NCBI GenBank assembly: GCA_016223005.1
Contig: JACRPW010000011.1
Span: 1-41,369, forward strand
Direction of reading: 5' to 3'
Length of the DNA: 41,369 nucleotides
Source: Deltaproteobacteria bacterium
GTDB taxonomy: Bacteria; Desulfobacterota; GWC2-55-46; UBA9637; GWC2-42-11
In this document: positions 9,260 to 17,642 of the stretch, piece by piece
How positions within the stretch are numbered: position 1 is the first letter of the stretch
Layout of the letters: every line of letters starts with the position of its first letter
The notes under the pieces: generated by a model
What the model was told of the DNA's origin: nothing
The model's database searches: none
What the model saw: the letters and a program-made list of their open reading frames with translations, nothing else
Translations under genes and position numbers: made by a program

Positions 9260-9877
9260 ATGTATTCTTTTAACATCACAGAATTTTTTATAAAGGGCGG
9301 GATATTTATGTATCCCATAGCGGTATGTTCTGTCATATCGCTGGCAATTTTTATGGAAAGGCTTTGGAATATAAGAAGGAAAAAGATTATACCTGATGGT
9401 CTTTTAGATAGGATAGATAATTTTCTAAATGATGGCAAGACAGGTGAGGCAATGGGTTTTTGTGAAAACCAAAATTCACCGCTGGCACGGATATTTCATG
9501 CAGGGGTAAAAAACAGAAGTAAAAACAGGGAGACATTAAAGGCGATGATGGAAGAGACCGGAAGAAAAGAGACTGTCAGATTGTTTAAGAATGTTGAGGC
9601 ATTATCCACCATTGCAAGCATATCCACGCTTCTGGGTCTCCTTGGGACCATATCAGGCATGATAAAGATATTCAGTGTAATATCCCAGCAAACAGTTGTA
9701 AACCCCACAACCCTTGCAGGCGGTATATCCGAGGCACTTAATACAACAGCATACGGTCTGACTGTGGCAATCCCTACTATAATCTTTTACAAATATCTCT
9801 ACAGCAAGGTAAACAGCCTTGTCCTTTCTATGGAAGAATACTCTCTCCATATACTTGAGATTCTGAAAAAGGATTAA
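9260..9877 (+). CDS. MotA/TolQ/ExbB proton channel family protein
   Basis: This is a 205-residue inner-membrane protein. Hydrophobic segments lie near residues 15-33, about 115-140 and 155-175, the three-helix ExbB/TolQ pattern. STLLGLLGTISGMIKIF and AYGLTVAIPTIIFYKYL match the family core. The start at 9260 is set by AAAGGAG five bases upstream; the frame opens earlier at 9206 but with no ribosome site. With the next gene it would form a proton-motive-force motor. No TonB, TolA or TolB is present, so whether it energises outer-membrane import, the Tol system or an LPS-linked process is unknown. Confidence 0.9.
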   Translation: MYSFNITEFFIKGGIFMYPIAVCSVISLAIFMERLWNIRRKKIIPDGLLDRIDNFLNDGKTGEAMGFCENQNSPLARIFHAGVKNRSKNRETLKAMMEETGRKETVRLFKNVEALSTIASISTLLGLLGTISGMIKIFSVISQQTVVNPTTLAGGISEALNTTAYGLTVAIPTIIFYKYLYSKVNSLVLSMEEYSLHILEILKKD

Positions 9878-9880
9878 ACC

Positions 9881-10285
9881 ATGCATTTTAAAAGACCTGA
9901 AAGAAAAGAAATAAGCCTTGACATGACCCCGATTATTGATGTGGTCTTTAACCTTCTCATATTCTTTGCCCTTTCATTTAACTTTGGCATAACACTGGGG
10001 ATACAGGTAAAACTCCCGCCTGCAAAGGCAGATGTCCTGAAGCATGAGAAAAAGGAGGTTATTGTTGTTGTGACAAGGGACGGCAGTATATTCATGGAAC
10101 AGAAAAGGATGGAATTGGAGACACTCTTGTCTAAATTTAAAAACCTAATGCGTGATAATCAGGATATTTCATTAGTGATTCAGGGAGATGAATCTGCTTT
10201 ATACGGCAGGGTTGTGAGGATTATAGACATGGCAAAGAGGGCAGGGATAACAAAGATTGCAGTTGCAACAAGACCTGAAGAATAA
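9881..10285 (+). CDS. ExbD/TolR family biopolymer transport protein
   Basis: The protein has 134 residues with one N-terminal membrane helix containing the family Asp (DMTPIIDVVFNLLIFFAL, residues 13-30). A periplasmic domain follows, including VVVTRDGSIFMEQKRM and the end part VRIIDMAKRAGITKIAVATR. It starts 3 nt after the ExbB-like gene, so the two are surely co-translated. It closes the lipid A operon and converges on rsmE with a 10-bp gap and no clear terminator. Confidence 0.92.
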   Translation: MHFKRPERKEISLDMTPIIDVVFNLLIFFALSFNFGITLGIQVKLPPAKADVLKHEKKEVIVVVTRDGSIFMEQKRMELETLLSKFKNLMRDNQDISLVIQGDESALYGRVVRIIDMAKRAGITKIAVATRPEE

Positions 10286-10295
10286 AGGTTTAAGG

Positions 10296-11051
10296 TCATC
10301 TTAAGCCCAGTTCGTATTTGATTATGCTCAATATGGCAATAGCGGCTGTCTCAGTTCTTAAGATATTACTAAATAATCTGACAGGCAGGAATCCATGCCT
10401 TTCTGCTAAGAGAATCTCCTCTTCTGAAAGACCGCCCTCTGGTCCAACGACAACTATTATACCCGGATAGTTCGAACCTTTAATGGTGTTAAGAATCTCC
10501 TTTAGCAGCAAGTCATTGGCATATTCCCATAGGATAATCTTTAAATATTTGTCCCAGCCAGAAAGCATTTCATCGTAAGATTTTACAGGTTCAATCTTCG
10601 GAACTATACTCCTTTCGCACTGTTTTGCTGCCTCAATGGATATCTTCTGCCACCTTTCAATCTTTTTGCCCTCCTTATCATCCTTGAGTCTTGGAACTGT
10701 CCTTGCTGTAGTAAAAGGTATTATTGATGCCGCACCAAGTTCTGTTGCCTTCTGGATTATCATATCCATCTTTTCGCCTTTTGCAATCCCCTGTGCAAGA
10801 ACTGTTTTGAATCCTTTTTCACCTGCTGGAACTAACCTTTGTTTTATGGATGCAAGTGCCTCTCTTTTACCGATTGTTTTTAATTCTGCAAGAAAGTCAT
10901 TGCCTTTGCCGTCAAAGACACTTATCTCTTCACCCACATTCAGGCGAAGGACATTCTTGAGGTGGTGAAACTGCTCACCTGTAATAATGATATTCTGTTT
11001 GTCAGGATTTATATCTTCTATGAAAAACCGGGGAGATCTATGGGGATGCAT
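10296..11051 (-). CDS. rsmE: 16S rRNA (uracil1498-N3)-methyltransferase RsmE
   Basis: RsmE is a SPOUT-class methyltransferase acting on U1498 of 16S rRNA. The protein has 251 residues. The N-terminal PUA-like part includes HHLKNVLRLNVGEEISVFDG. The C-terminal knot has VVVGPEGGLSEEE and LRTETAAIAIL, the S-adenosylmethionine pocket of the family. The start overlaps the 3' end of pdxA by 14 nt, so it is the distal gene of that operon. Confidence 0.95.
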   Translation of the reverse strand: MHPHRSPRFFIEDINPDKQNIIITGEQFHHLKNVLRLNVGEEISVFDGKGNDFLAELKTIGKREALASIKQRLVPAGEKGFKTVLAQGIAKGEKMDMIIQKATELGAASIIPFTTARTVPRLKDDKEGKKIERWQKISIEAAKQCERSIVPKIEPVKSYDEMLSGWDKYLKIILWEYANDLLLKEILNTIKGSNYPGIIVVVGPEGGLSEEEILLAERHGFLPVRLFSNILRTETAAIAILSIIKYELGLR

Positions 11052-12003
11052 AATTTTTTGCCTTTACCATTTTAACTGCTGTTTCTATTGCACATATCAT
11101 GCTGTCGGGTTTTGCAATCCCTTTCCATGCAATATCATATCCTGTTCCATGGTCAACAGATGTCCTTATAATAGGCAGTCCCAGAGTTATATTCACACCA
11201 TCTTCAAAATGCAGAAGTTTTAATGGTATGAGTCCCTGGTCATGATACATGCATACAACTGCGTCAAATTCATCTTTTTGAACTGCACGAAAAAAGATTG
11301 TGTCAGGGGGAAGGGGAGGGGAGACATCTATACCTAATGCGGATGCCTTTTTTACAGCAGGCATGATTATACTCTTTTCTTCTATGCCAAAGAGCCCTCC
11401 TTCACCTGCATGCGGGTTTAATGCACAAACACCTATCCGCGGTCTTTTAATCCCGAAATATTGTTTTAAGGATTCATTTGTGATGCAGATTGTCTTTAAA
11501 ATGTCTTTTGTTTTTAATAAATTTGGAACATCTCTGATTGCCTCATGTATCGTAACAAGGGATACCTTTAGTCTTTTACCTGCAAGCATCATTACATAAT
11601 CTTTTGTATTGGTAAGATGGGCAAGATACTCTGTATGTCCATGAAAAGTGTAGCCTGCCCTGTTTATTGCCTCTTTACTTATTGGTGCTGTTACTACAGC
11701 ATCTATACCGCCGTCCAAAACCATCTTGACAGATTGTTCAATATAGTTCATTACTGCCTTCCCGCAGGCATTGTCAGGACTGCCGGGTTTTAGTTTTCTG
11801 GGATTTAGCGAGGAGAGGTTTATTATATTGGGTTTTGAGTTTTGGATTTTGAGTTTTAAGTTAATGTATTTCAGGACTGCCTCATCACCAAATATCACAG
11901 GCTTGCAGATTTTTTTAATCTTCTGATTTGAGACTGCCTTTAAGACTATCTCTGGTCCGACCCCTGCAGGGTCACCCATTGTAATACCGATGATTGGTTT
12001 CAT
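11038..12003 (-). CDS. pdxA: 4-hydroxythreonine-4-phosphate dehydrogenase PdxA
   Basis: PdxA oxidises 4-phosphohydroxy-threonine in the DXP-dependent route to pyridoxal phosphate. The protein has 321 residues. GITMGDPAGVGPE is at residues 5-17, GHTEYLA and CMYHDQGLIPLK carry metal-binding histidines, and VDHGTGYDIAWKG closes the active site. Near residues 48-60 a heptamer array (11833-11860) encodes LKIQNSKPNI in a surface-loop region. It lies downstream of the SurA-like gene, echoing the surA-pdxA order of enterobacteria. Confidence 0.95.
   Translation of the reverse strand: MKPIIGITMGDPAGVGPEIVLKAVSNQKIKKICKPVIFGDEAVLKYINLKLKIQNSKPNIINLSSLNPRKLKPGSPDNACGKAVMNYIEQSVKMVLDGGIDAVVTAPISKEAINRAGYTFHGHTEYLAHLTNTKDYVMMLAGKRLKVSLVTIHEAIRDVPNLLKTKDILKTICITNESLKQYFGIKRPRIGVCALNPHAGEGGLFGIEEKSIIMPAVKKASALGIDVSPPLPPDTIFFRAVQKDEFDAVVCMYHDQGLIPLKLLHFEDGVNITLGLPIIRTSVDHGTGYDIAWKGIAKPDSMICAIETAVKMVKAKNYASP
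11833..11860. repeat. 7-nt tandem array, 4 units (TTTTGAG) inside pdxA
   Basis: TTTTGAG, TTTTGGA, TTTTGAG and TTTTAAG are read on the minus strand as LKIQNSK. The same unit recurs inside bioA at 29581-29608. Confidence 0.8.
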
Positions 12004-12011
12004 AGAAAGAC

Positions 12012-12071
12012 AGGTTTTAGGTTCTAGGTTTCAGGTTTCAGGTTTTTTTGACACCTGACACCTGACACCTG
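12012..12071. repeat. paired, inverted 7-nt arrays (AGGTTTC x5 / ACACCTG x3)
   Basis: Between the SurA-like gene and pdxA, AGGTTTT, AGGTTCT, AGGTTTC x2 and AGGTTTT (12012-12046) face ACACCTG x3 (12051-12071). The arms are complementary apart from one base per unit and could fold across a short loop. The SurA-like stop codon follows the right arm by 4 nt. Confidence 0.75.
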
Positions 12072-12074
12072 TTT

Positions 12075-13043
12075 TTACAGCCTTACCTCTATATGGGCAG
12101 TGCTTTTTTGTTCCTCAAGCCATAGTTTATATCTCTCATCAACTATATTACGGTAAAGTATATTTTTTATATCTTCTTTGACTGCCTCCAGAGGTCTTAC
12201 CTCCTTTTCCTTCTTTTCCAGAAGTTTGATTATGTGCAAACCTATCTTTGAACGAATTACACTGCTTGTCTCACCTGCATTTAAACCAAGTACTGCCTTT
12301 TCTATAGAAGGGTCTATCTCGCCTGCCTTGAGAAAACCGATATCTCCCCCATTTTCAGGACTTGGTCCCTGTGAATACTTAAGGGTAAGTGTTACAAAAT
12401 CCTCTCCATTCCATATCTTCAGGAGTATCTCCTTTGCTATCTGCTCTATATACTGCCTTTGTGCGATGGTTGCATTTGGCGGCATTGCCAGAAAGATATG
12501 ATAGAACCTAAATCTAATAGGTTCGTAAAACCTTTCTCTGTTTTGTATGTAGTATGCCTCAATATCCTCATCTGATATGGTTATCTTTGAACGGAATTCC
12601 TTGCCCATAAACTTCATCTGTCTTATCTGGTCTTTTAATTGATTTCTGTATTCCTTATATGTCAGTCCGTTTGCTGCAAGTGCGGTTAAAAGTGTATCGT
12701 GGGTCAGATTATTTTCTTTTTTTACATCATCTATGGCATTATCAATCTCCCTTTCGCTTACTGAAATGCCTGTCTTATTTGATGCCTGTTCAACAAGTTT
12801 TCTCTCTATTAACTGGTCAAGTGCCTTGCTTCTTACTTCCGTTACCATCTTCTTCTTTTTAGGACTAGAGATATTTTTAAGTTCGTCCATGCTTATAGAC
12901 GAAGCAGCATTTAACTCTGACAAGGTTATTATGCTGTCATTGACTATAGCCACAACCTTATCCACTACATCGGCGTTGGCTTGGCTGCATAGGAAAAAAA
13001 CAGAATATAGGATATAGATGCTTAATTTGAAATTTATTCTCAC
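12075..13043 (-). CDS. SurA-like periplasmic peptidyl-prolyl isomerase / chaperone
   Basis: The protein has 322 residues and an N-terminal signal peptide (hydrophobic residues 7-24, cleavage plausible after ANA). It contains a SurA N-terminal chaperone region (VDKVVAIVNDSIITLSEL) and one parvulin domain near residues 175-280 (YSQGPSPENGGDIGFLKAG). SurA proteins assist outer-membrane protein folding. Only one parvulin domain is present, versus two in E. coli SurA. The start overlaps the upstream isomerase gene by 4 nt. Confidence 0.87.
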   Translation of the reverse strand: MRINFKLSIYILYSVFFLCSQANADVVDKVVAIVNDSIITLSELNAASSISMDELKNISSPKKKKMVTEVRSKALDQLIERKLVEQASNKTGISVSEREIDNAIDDVKKENNLTHDTLLTALAANGLTYKEYRNQLKDQIRQMKFMGKEFRSKITISDEDIEAYYIQNRERFYEPIRFRFYHIFLAMPPNATIAQRQYIEQIAKEILLKIWNGEDFVTLTLKYSQGPSPENGGDIGFLKAGEIDPSIEKAVLGLNAGETSSVIRSKIGLHIIKLLEKKEKEVRPLEAVKEDIKNILYRNIVDERYKLWLEEQKSTAHIEVRL

Positions 13044-13999
13044 AGTAGTTCCTCCCTTATATCTATCGTTGCATTATTTTTTAACTCTTTTATCCATTTC
13101 TGAAAAGATTCATTAGCCTTTGTCTTTCTTAGTTTTTCAGCAATATCGTTTTTAACTTCATGCAGTAACAAATTTTTAGCCTTTGTCCTTTCATCCACAC
13201 GGAATATATTGTATCCATAAGGTGTTTTGGTGATGCTGCTTACCTTTTTTATTGGCATTGAAAACAGGACATCCTCAAATTCTTTAGGGAGTTTACCACG
13301 GCTGTAATATATGGACTGTCCTGCATTTGGCATGTTTCTGTCTATTGACACCTCTTTTGCCACCCTTGTAAAGTCTTCACCTTTCTTTAATCTTTTCAAG
13401 ACATTATTTGCCTCTTCTTCTGTGGCTAATACGATTATCCGTGCCTTAACCCTTTCAGGTATTGTAATCTCATCTTTATGCTCCATGTAGTATGCTGTTA
13501 TCTCATTATCTTCCACCGTAACCCTTGAAATAACAGCGGCATCAATCATCTTTCTTGTTAAGAGTTTCCTCCTTATCTCCTCTTTCCATTTTTCCATACT
13601 CCCGTATCTGCTTACTATTGTATCTGTAAAGGCATTGCCCTGATAATCTTTTTTTATGCCTTCTATTTCGCCTGTTACCTCTCTTTCTGATACCTTTATG
13701 CCCTTTTTCTTCGCCTCATCAATGATAAGTTCTTCCTCAATCAGTTGGGAGAGGATGTTCTTTTTTAATTCTTTCTGTTCTTCTTTGGACAGGGATGCCA
13801 TATCAGAATCAGGTATCAATCTTTTCAGAATTCCCTGAAACTCCTGAAGGGTTATCTCGGTATCATTTATCTCTGCAACTACCTTTTTAAACACAATATC
13901 TTTAGGCTCATATTTCTGGCAGTTTGTTAATGCTAACAAAAGACAGATAAATGATACCACACGGTACAGATATTGCTTGTAAAGTGATTTTTGTGTCAT
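13040..13999 (-). CDS. PpiC/parvulin-type peptidyl-prolyl isomerase lipoprotein
   Basis: The start at ATG 13999 (MTQKSLYK) is preceded by AGAGAAG; the frame opens earlier at 14050, but that stretch is not signal-like. The 319 residues have a lipoprotein signal ending LLALTNC, a SurA/PrsA-like N-terminal domain (KVVAEINDTEITLQEF) and a parvulin domain from about residue 180 (MPNAGQSIYYSRGKLPKEF). It is likely a periplasmic, membrane-anchored folding factor working with the SurA-like protein encoded right after it. Confidence 0.87.
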   Translation of the reverse strand: MTQKSLYKQYLYRVVSFICLLLALTNCQKYEPKDIVFKKVVAEINDTEITLQEFQGILKRLIPDSDMASLSKEEQKELKKNILSQLIEEELIIDEAKKKGIKVSEREVTGEIEGIKKDYQGNAFTDTIVSRYGSMEKWKEEIRRKLLTRKMIDAAVISRVTVEDNEITAYYMEHKDEITIPERVKARIIVLATEEEANNVLKRLKKGEDFTRVAKEVSIDRNMPNAGQSIYYSRGKLPKEFEDVLFSMPIKKVSSITKTPYGYNIFRVDERTKAKNLLLHEVKNDIAEKLRKTKANESFQKWIKELKNNATIDIREELL

Positions 14000-14018
14000 C
14001 TTCTCTATTTTAACCAAA

Positions 14019-17000
14019 TTATATAAGTTCTTGCAATAGCCATCTTGCATCTTCTAAAATACCCTTCTTGACATCAATAGACATTGCAATCTTGTCGGGT
14101 GTTATCTTGATTTCCCCTGGGTATCTCTTGAGCAGATTTAAAATCTGTTCCGGGTGTATCTTTGTATCTTTAGTAAAGGTAATATATAGTTTATCACCCC
14201 TCTGGGACATATCTATTGCCTTCAGGGTCTTTAGCATAAGTTTTAATTCCATAATGCTTATTAGATTCTGGCTTGTGTCGGGCAGTTTTCCGAATCTGTC
14301 AATGAGTTCTATCTTTAAATCCCCTATCTCTTCTTTGCTTGTGCAGGAGGCAAGCCTTTTATATATATTCAACCTCTGTCGCATATCATGTATATAATTA
14401 TCTGGAATAAATGCTGCTATCTTTAAGTTTATTTCAGGGTCTATACAAATCCCTTTTCTTTCCCCTTTCATTTCCATTATAGTTTCTTCAAGCATTTGTG
14501 TGTAAAGTTCAAAACCAACATCAGCAATGCGGCCTGACTGGGCATGTCCAAGCAGTTCTCCAGCCCCCCTGATTTCCATATCATGTGAGGCAATCTTAAA
14601 ACCCGAACCAAGTTCAGATAATTCCTGAATGATGCGAAGCCTTTTTTCAGCATCTCTGGTCAGAACCTTTTCAGGAGAGACAAGCAGATATGCGTATGCC
14701 CTGTGCCTGCTTCTGCCTACTCGTCCCCTTAACTGATAAAGTTGTGCAAGCCCGAATTTATCAGCCCTGTTTATTATAATGGTGTTTGCAGATGGAATAT
14801 CAAGCCCTGATTCTATTATTGCAGTTGATAAAAGAATATCAAACTCTTTATTCACAAAACCCATCATAACACTTTCAAGTTTGTGCCTTTCCATCTGTCC
14901 GTGTGCAACTTGAATCCTTGCCTCAGGCAGTATTTTTATAAGATATTCCAGCATGCTTCCTATACTTTCAACCCTGTTATGCACGAAAAATACCTGTCCG
15001 TGCCTTGCCATCTCTCTTATAACTGCGTTGCGGATAGTTTCATCATCAAACATTGTAACAGTAGTCTTGATGGCAAGTCTGTCTTCAGGCGGTGTGTTTA
15101 TAATACTTAAATCCCTTATGCCTGATAATGACAGATGAAGGGTTCTTGGTATAGGTGTTGCGGTAAGGGTCAGTATGTCAATCTCTTTTCTGAGCTGTTT
15201 TAACCTTTCTTTATGTGCAACGCCAAACCACTGCTCTTCATCAATCACAACAAGTCCGAGTTCCTTGAAAGACACATCTTTCTGTAAAAGTCTGTGTGTC
15301 CCAATAATTATATCCACCTCACCCTTTGCAAGCCTTTGCAAGACAGTCTTTTGTTCTTTAGGGTTTTTAAATCTGCTGATTACATCAATTATCACAGGAT
15401 ATTCAGAAAGTCTCTTCTTGAATGTCAGATAGTGCTGCTGGGCAAGTATGGTTGTTGGCACAAGAACAGCAACCTGTTTGTTGTCCATAGCAGCCTTAAA
15501 GGCAGCCCTCATAGCAACTTCGGTCTTACCATAACCAACATCTCCGCATATAAGCCTGTCCATTGGTTTTTCATCTTCCATATCTTTGAGGACATCTTCA
15601 ATAGCAGAGATTTGGTCAGGTGTTTCATCGTATTCAAAAGACTCTTCAAATTCAATAAACAGCCTGTCAGGTTTTGAGAATGCAAAACCTTTTGCTGTCT
15701 TTCTGATGGCATATAATTCAAGGAGTTCTTTAGCCACTGCCTCAACAGATTTTTTTACCCTTAACTTGGTTTTTTCCCATGATGTTCCGCCAAGTTTATC
15801 TATCGGCGGCATCTTACCTTCAACACCTGTGTATTTGCCGACCAGATTCAACTTTGTAACAGGCAGATAGAGTTTATCACTGCCAAGATACTCTATCAGC
15901 AGAAAATCGTTTTCAATGCCTTCAATCGTGATTCTTTTTAACCCTTGATATATGCCTATTCCGTGAAATGTATGCACAACAGGTTCGCCTATCTCCAAGT
16001 CGCTCATCTGAGTTAGGAATGTATCAATATGTCTTGTGGATGACTGCCTTTTCTTGATTCTTTCACCAAAGATTTCATCTTCTGTTATTACCGCTAGTTT
16101 TAAATCATGGATGCGAAAGCCTGTTGTAAGACTGCCTATAACTATATAGGCTGAAGGGTGAAGGCTGAAGGCGGAAGGTGGACTTATAATTGGCAGATTT
16201 AATTCATAGCCTTCCAGAAGTTCCTTCAACCTTTCTCCACCGCCTGCCGAAGGACTTATCAGAAATATATTCCAGTTATCCCCTTGCCACCCCTTTATCA
16301 TATCTACTAATGGCTTAAGTTTGCCTTCTTCTCTTGCAAATGAGACTGCCTGCCTTATATCTATATTAGATGTAGAATATAGCGCGATGGCAATGTCTTT
16401 ATCCGTGATGTCTGTAATATTAACAGCCGCTGTTTTTGCAAGTAGAGAAACAGTTTCTTCTTTGGAGAGATAGAGTTCAGAAGGATGGACAAAGAATTGC
16501 CTTTTCCCCATCGTCTTTCTTTCCATCTCCAGACACTCTTTTGTAAATCTATCCATTTCATCCAACACCCTTTGCTCATCAACAATAAAAAGAGTGGAAT
16601 CCTTTGCAATATAAGGAAAAATCGTTTCGGTCTTCTCGTAGAATAAAGGCATAAGTGATTCTATGCCTGAAAAATACACATTATTATTTATTCTTTCCAA
16701 TATGGTATCTACTGCATTCATTGTGAGTTCCAATCCATTTGCCCGTTCCTTGATTTTCTTATTAGCCGTTATCTTTGTTTCTTCATTTATAATTATCTCT
16801 CTAAAAGGGATGAGCACAATCTCGTTTATTCCTTGTTTCCCTTGCCCCTTATCTATATATGTTAAAGTCCTTTGCGTGTCAGGGTCAAAAAATCTTATGG
16901 ATTCTACTTCATTGCCAAAAAATTCCATACGCACAGGTTTTGAATATAGGGGGGTAAAGATGTCAAGGATGCCTCCTCTTATGCTGATTTCACCCATCAT

Positions 17001-17516
17001 TTCTACAAGGGCAGTGCGTGAGTAACCCATTTGAGTAAGTTCCCCTATAAATTTGTCCCTGTCAATCTCCATGTCAATTTGAATGTGTTTTATAGAAGCC
17101 TTAAAAATATCTATTGGCATAGTCTTTTGCATTAGTGCCTGCGGTGTTGTTACCAAAATCCCTATATCATTTTTAATCAGTTTATAAAGGATATTTAGAC
17201 GGCCGACAGATATATCAGGGTGCGGTGAGAGCATTTCAAACGGCAGTGTTTCAGGGGATGGATAGATATTGACAAAGTCGCTTCCAAGAAAAAAAGAGAG
17301 GTCTGTATAGAATTCTTCTGCCTCATCATCTGATGGGACAACTACAACACACGGTTTTAATGTTTTTATAAAGAATTCTGATATGATAAATGCCCTTGAT
17401 GAGCCATATAGACCTGAAAGGGCGCACCTCTGCCCTGCACATAAAGAGGATATGCCCTCTAATGCCTTAAGGATGGTATGTTTTAATGAAGATTTTTGCA
17501 CGACCTGTAAAAACAA
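14019..17516 (-). CDS. mfd: transcription-repair coupling factor Mfd
   Basis: Mfd is an ATP-dependent translocase that removes RNA polymerase stalled at lesions and recruits UvrA. The protein has 1165 residues. An N-terminal UvrB-like part comes first, then a CarD-like RNA-polymerase-interaction domain (LEIGEPVVHTFHGIGIYQGL near residue 500). The RecG-type motor follows with GDVGYGKTEVAMRA, DEEQWFGV and TATPIPRTLH, and last a TRCF C-terminal domain. The DEEQ box is followed by Trp where many Mfd proteins have Arg. Four heptamer units (16149-16176) encode SPPSAFSLHPSAYI in the N-terminal half. The start is uncertain: the longest frame begins at a TTG, and GTG 17501 is an alternative. Confidence 0.95.
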   Translation of the reverse strand: MFLQVVQKSSLKHTILKALEGISSLCAGQRCALSGLYGSSRAFIISEFFIKTLKPCVVVVPSDDEAEEFYTDLSFFLGSDFVNIYPSPETLPFEMLSPHPDISVGRLNILYKLIKNDIGILVTTPQALMQKTMPIDIFKASIKHIQIDMEIDRDKFIGELTQMGYSRTALVEMMGEISIRGGILDIFTPLYSKPVRMEFFGNEVESIRFFDPDTQRTLTYIDKGQGKQGINEIVLIPFREIIINEETKITANKKIKERANGLELTMNAVDTILERINNNVYFSGIESLMPLFYEKTETIFPYIAKDSTLFIVDEQRVLDEMDRFTKECLEMERKTMGKRQFFVHPSELYLSKEETVSLLAKTAAVNITDITDKDIAIALYSTSNIDIRQAVSFAREEGKLKPLVDMIKGWQGDNWNIFLISPSAGGGERLKELLEGYELNLPIISPPSAFSLHPSAYIVIGSLTTGFRIHDLKLAVITEDEIFGERIKKRQSSTRHIDTFLTQMSDLEIGEPVVHTFHGIGIYQGLKRITIEGIENDFLLIEYLGSDKLYLPVTKLNLVGKYTGVEGKMPPIDKLGGTSWEKTKLRVKKSVEAVAKELLELYAIRKTAKGFAFSKPDRLFIEFEESFEYDETPDQISAIEDVLKDMEDEKPMDRLICGDVGYGKTEVAMRAAFKAAMDNKQVAVLVPTTILAQQHYLTFKKRLSEYPVIIDVISRFKNPKEQKTVLQRLAKGEVDIIIGTHRLLQKDVSFKELGLVVIDEEQWFGVAHKERLKQLRKEIDILTLTATPIPRTLHLSLSGIRDLSIINTPPEDRLAIKTTVTMFDDETIRNAVIREMARHGQVFFVHNRVESIGSMLEYLIKILPEARIQVAHGQMERHKLESVMMGFVNKEFDILLSTAIIESGLDIPSANTIIINRADKFGLAQLYQLRGRVGRSRHRAYAYLLVSPEKVLTRDAEKRLRIIQELSELGSGFKIASHDMEIRGAGELLGHAQSGRIADVGFELYTQMLEETIMEMKGERKGICIDPEINLKIAAFIPDNYIHDMRQRLNIYKRLASCTSKEEIGDLKIELIDRFGKLPDTSQNLISIMELKLMLKTLKAIDMSQRGDKLYITFTKDTKIHPEQILNLLKRYPGEIKITPDKIAMSIDVKKGILEDARWLLQELI
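16149..16176. repeat. 7-nt tandem array, 4 units (GGCTGAA) inside mfd
   Basis: GGCTGAA, GGGTGAA, GGCTGAA and GGCGGAA are read on the minus strand as PSAFSLHPSA, between IISPPSAF and YIVIGSL in the UvrB-like half. Confidence 0.75.
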
Positions 17517-17556
17517 GATACAGATGTAAAGGGTAAGTTGTCAATATTTTTAGTAT

Positions 17557-17584
17557 TTGATTGTTTGTTTAACTGTGCTATAGT
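17557..17584 (+). promoter_or_regulatory. candidate sigma70 promoter for the class II aldolase gene
   Basis: TTGATT (17557-17562), a 16-nt spacer and TATAGT (17579-17584) lie about 60 nt before the aldolase start, in the divergent gap with mfd. This is a motif match only. Confidence 0.35.
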
Positions 17585-17642
17585 TATGCAAAAAAAAATA
17601 TCCCCGGTTGTCTTCGCATTTTTTGGGATTATAGGAGGTCGC

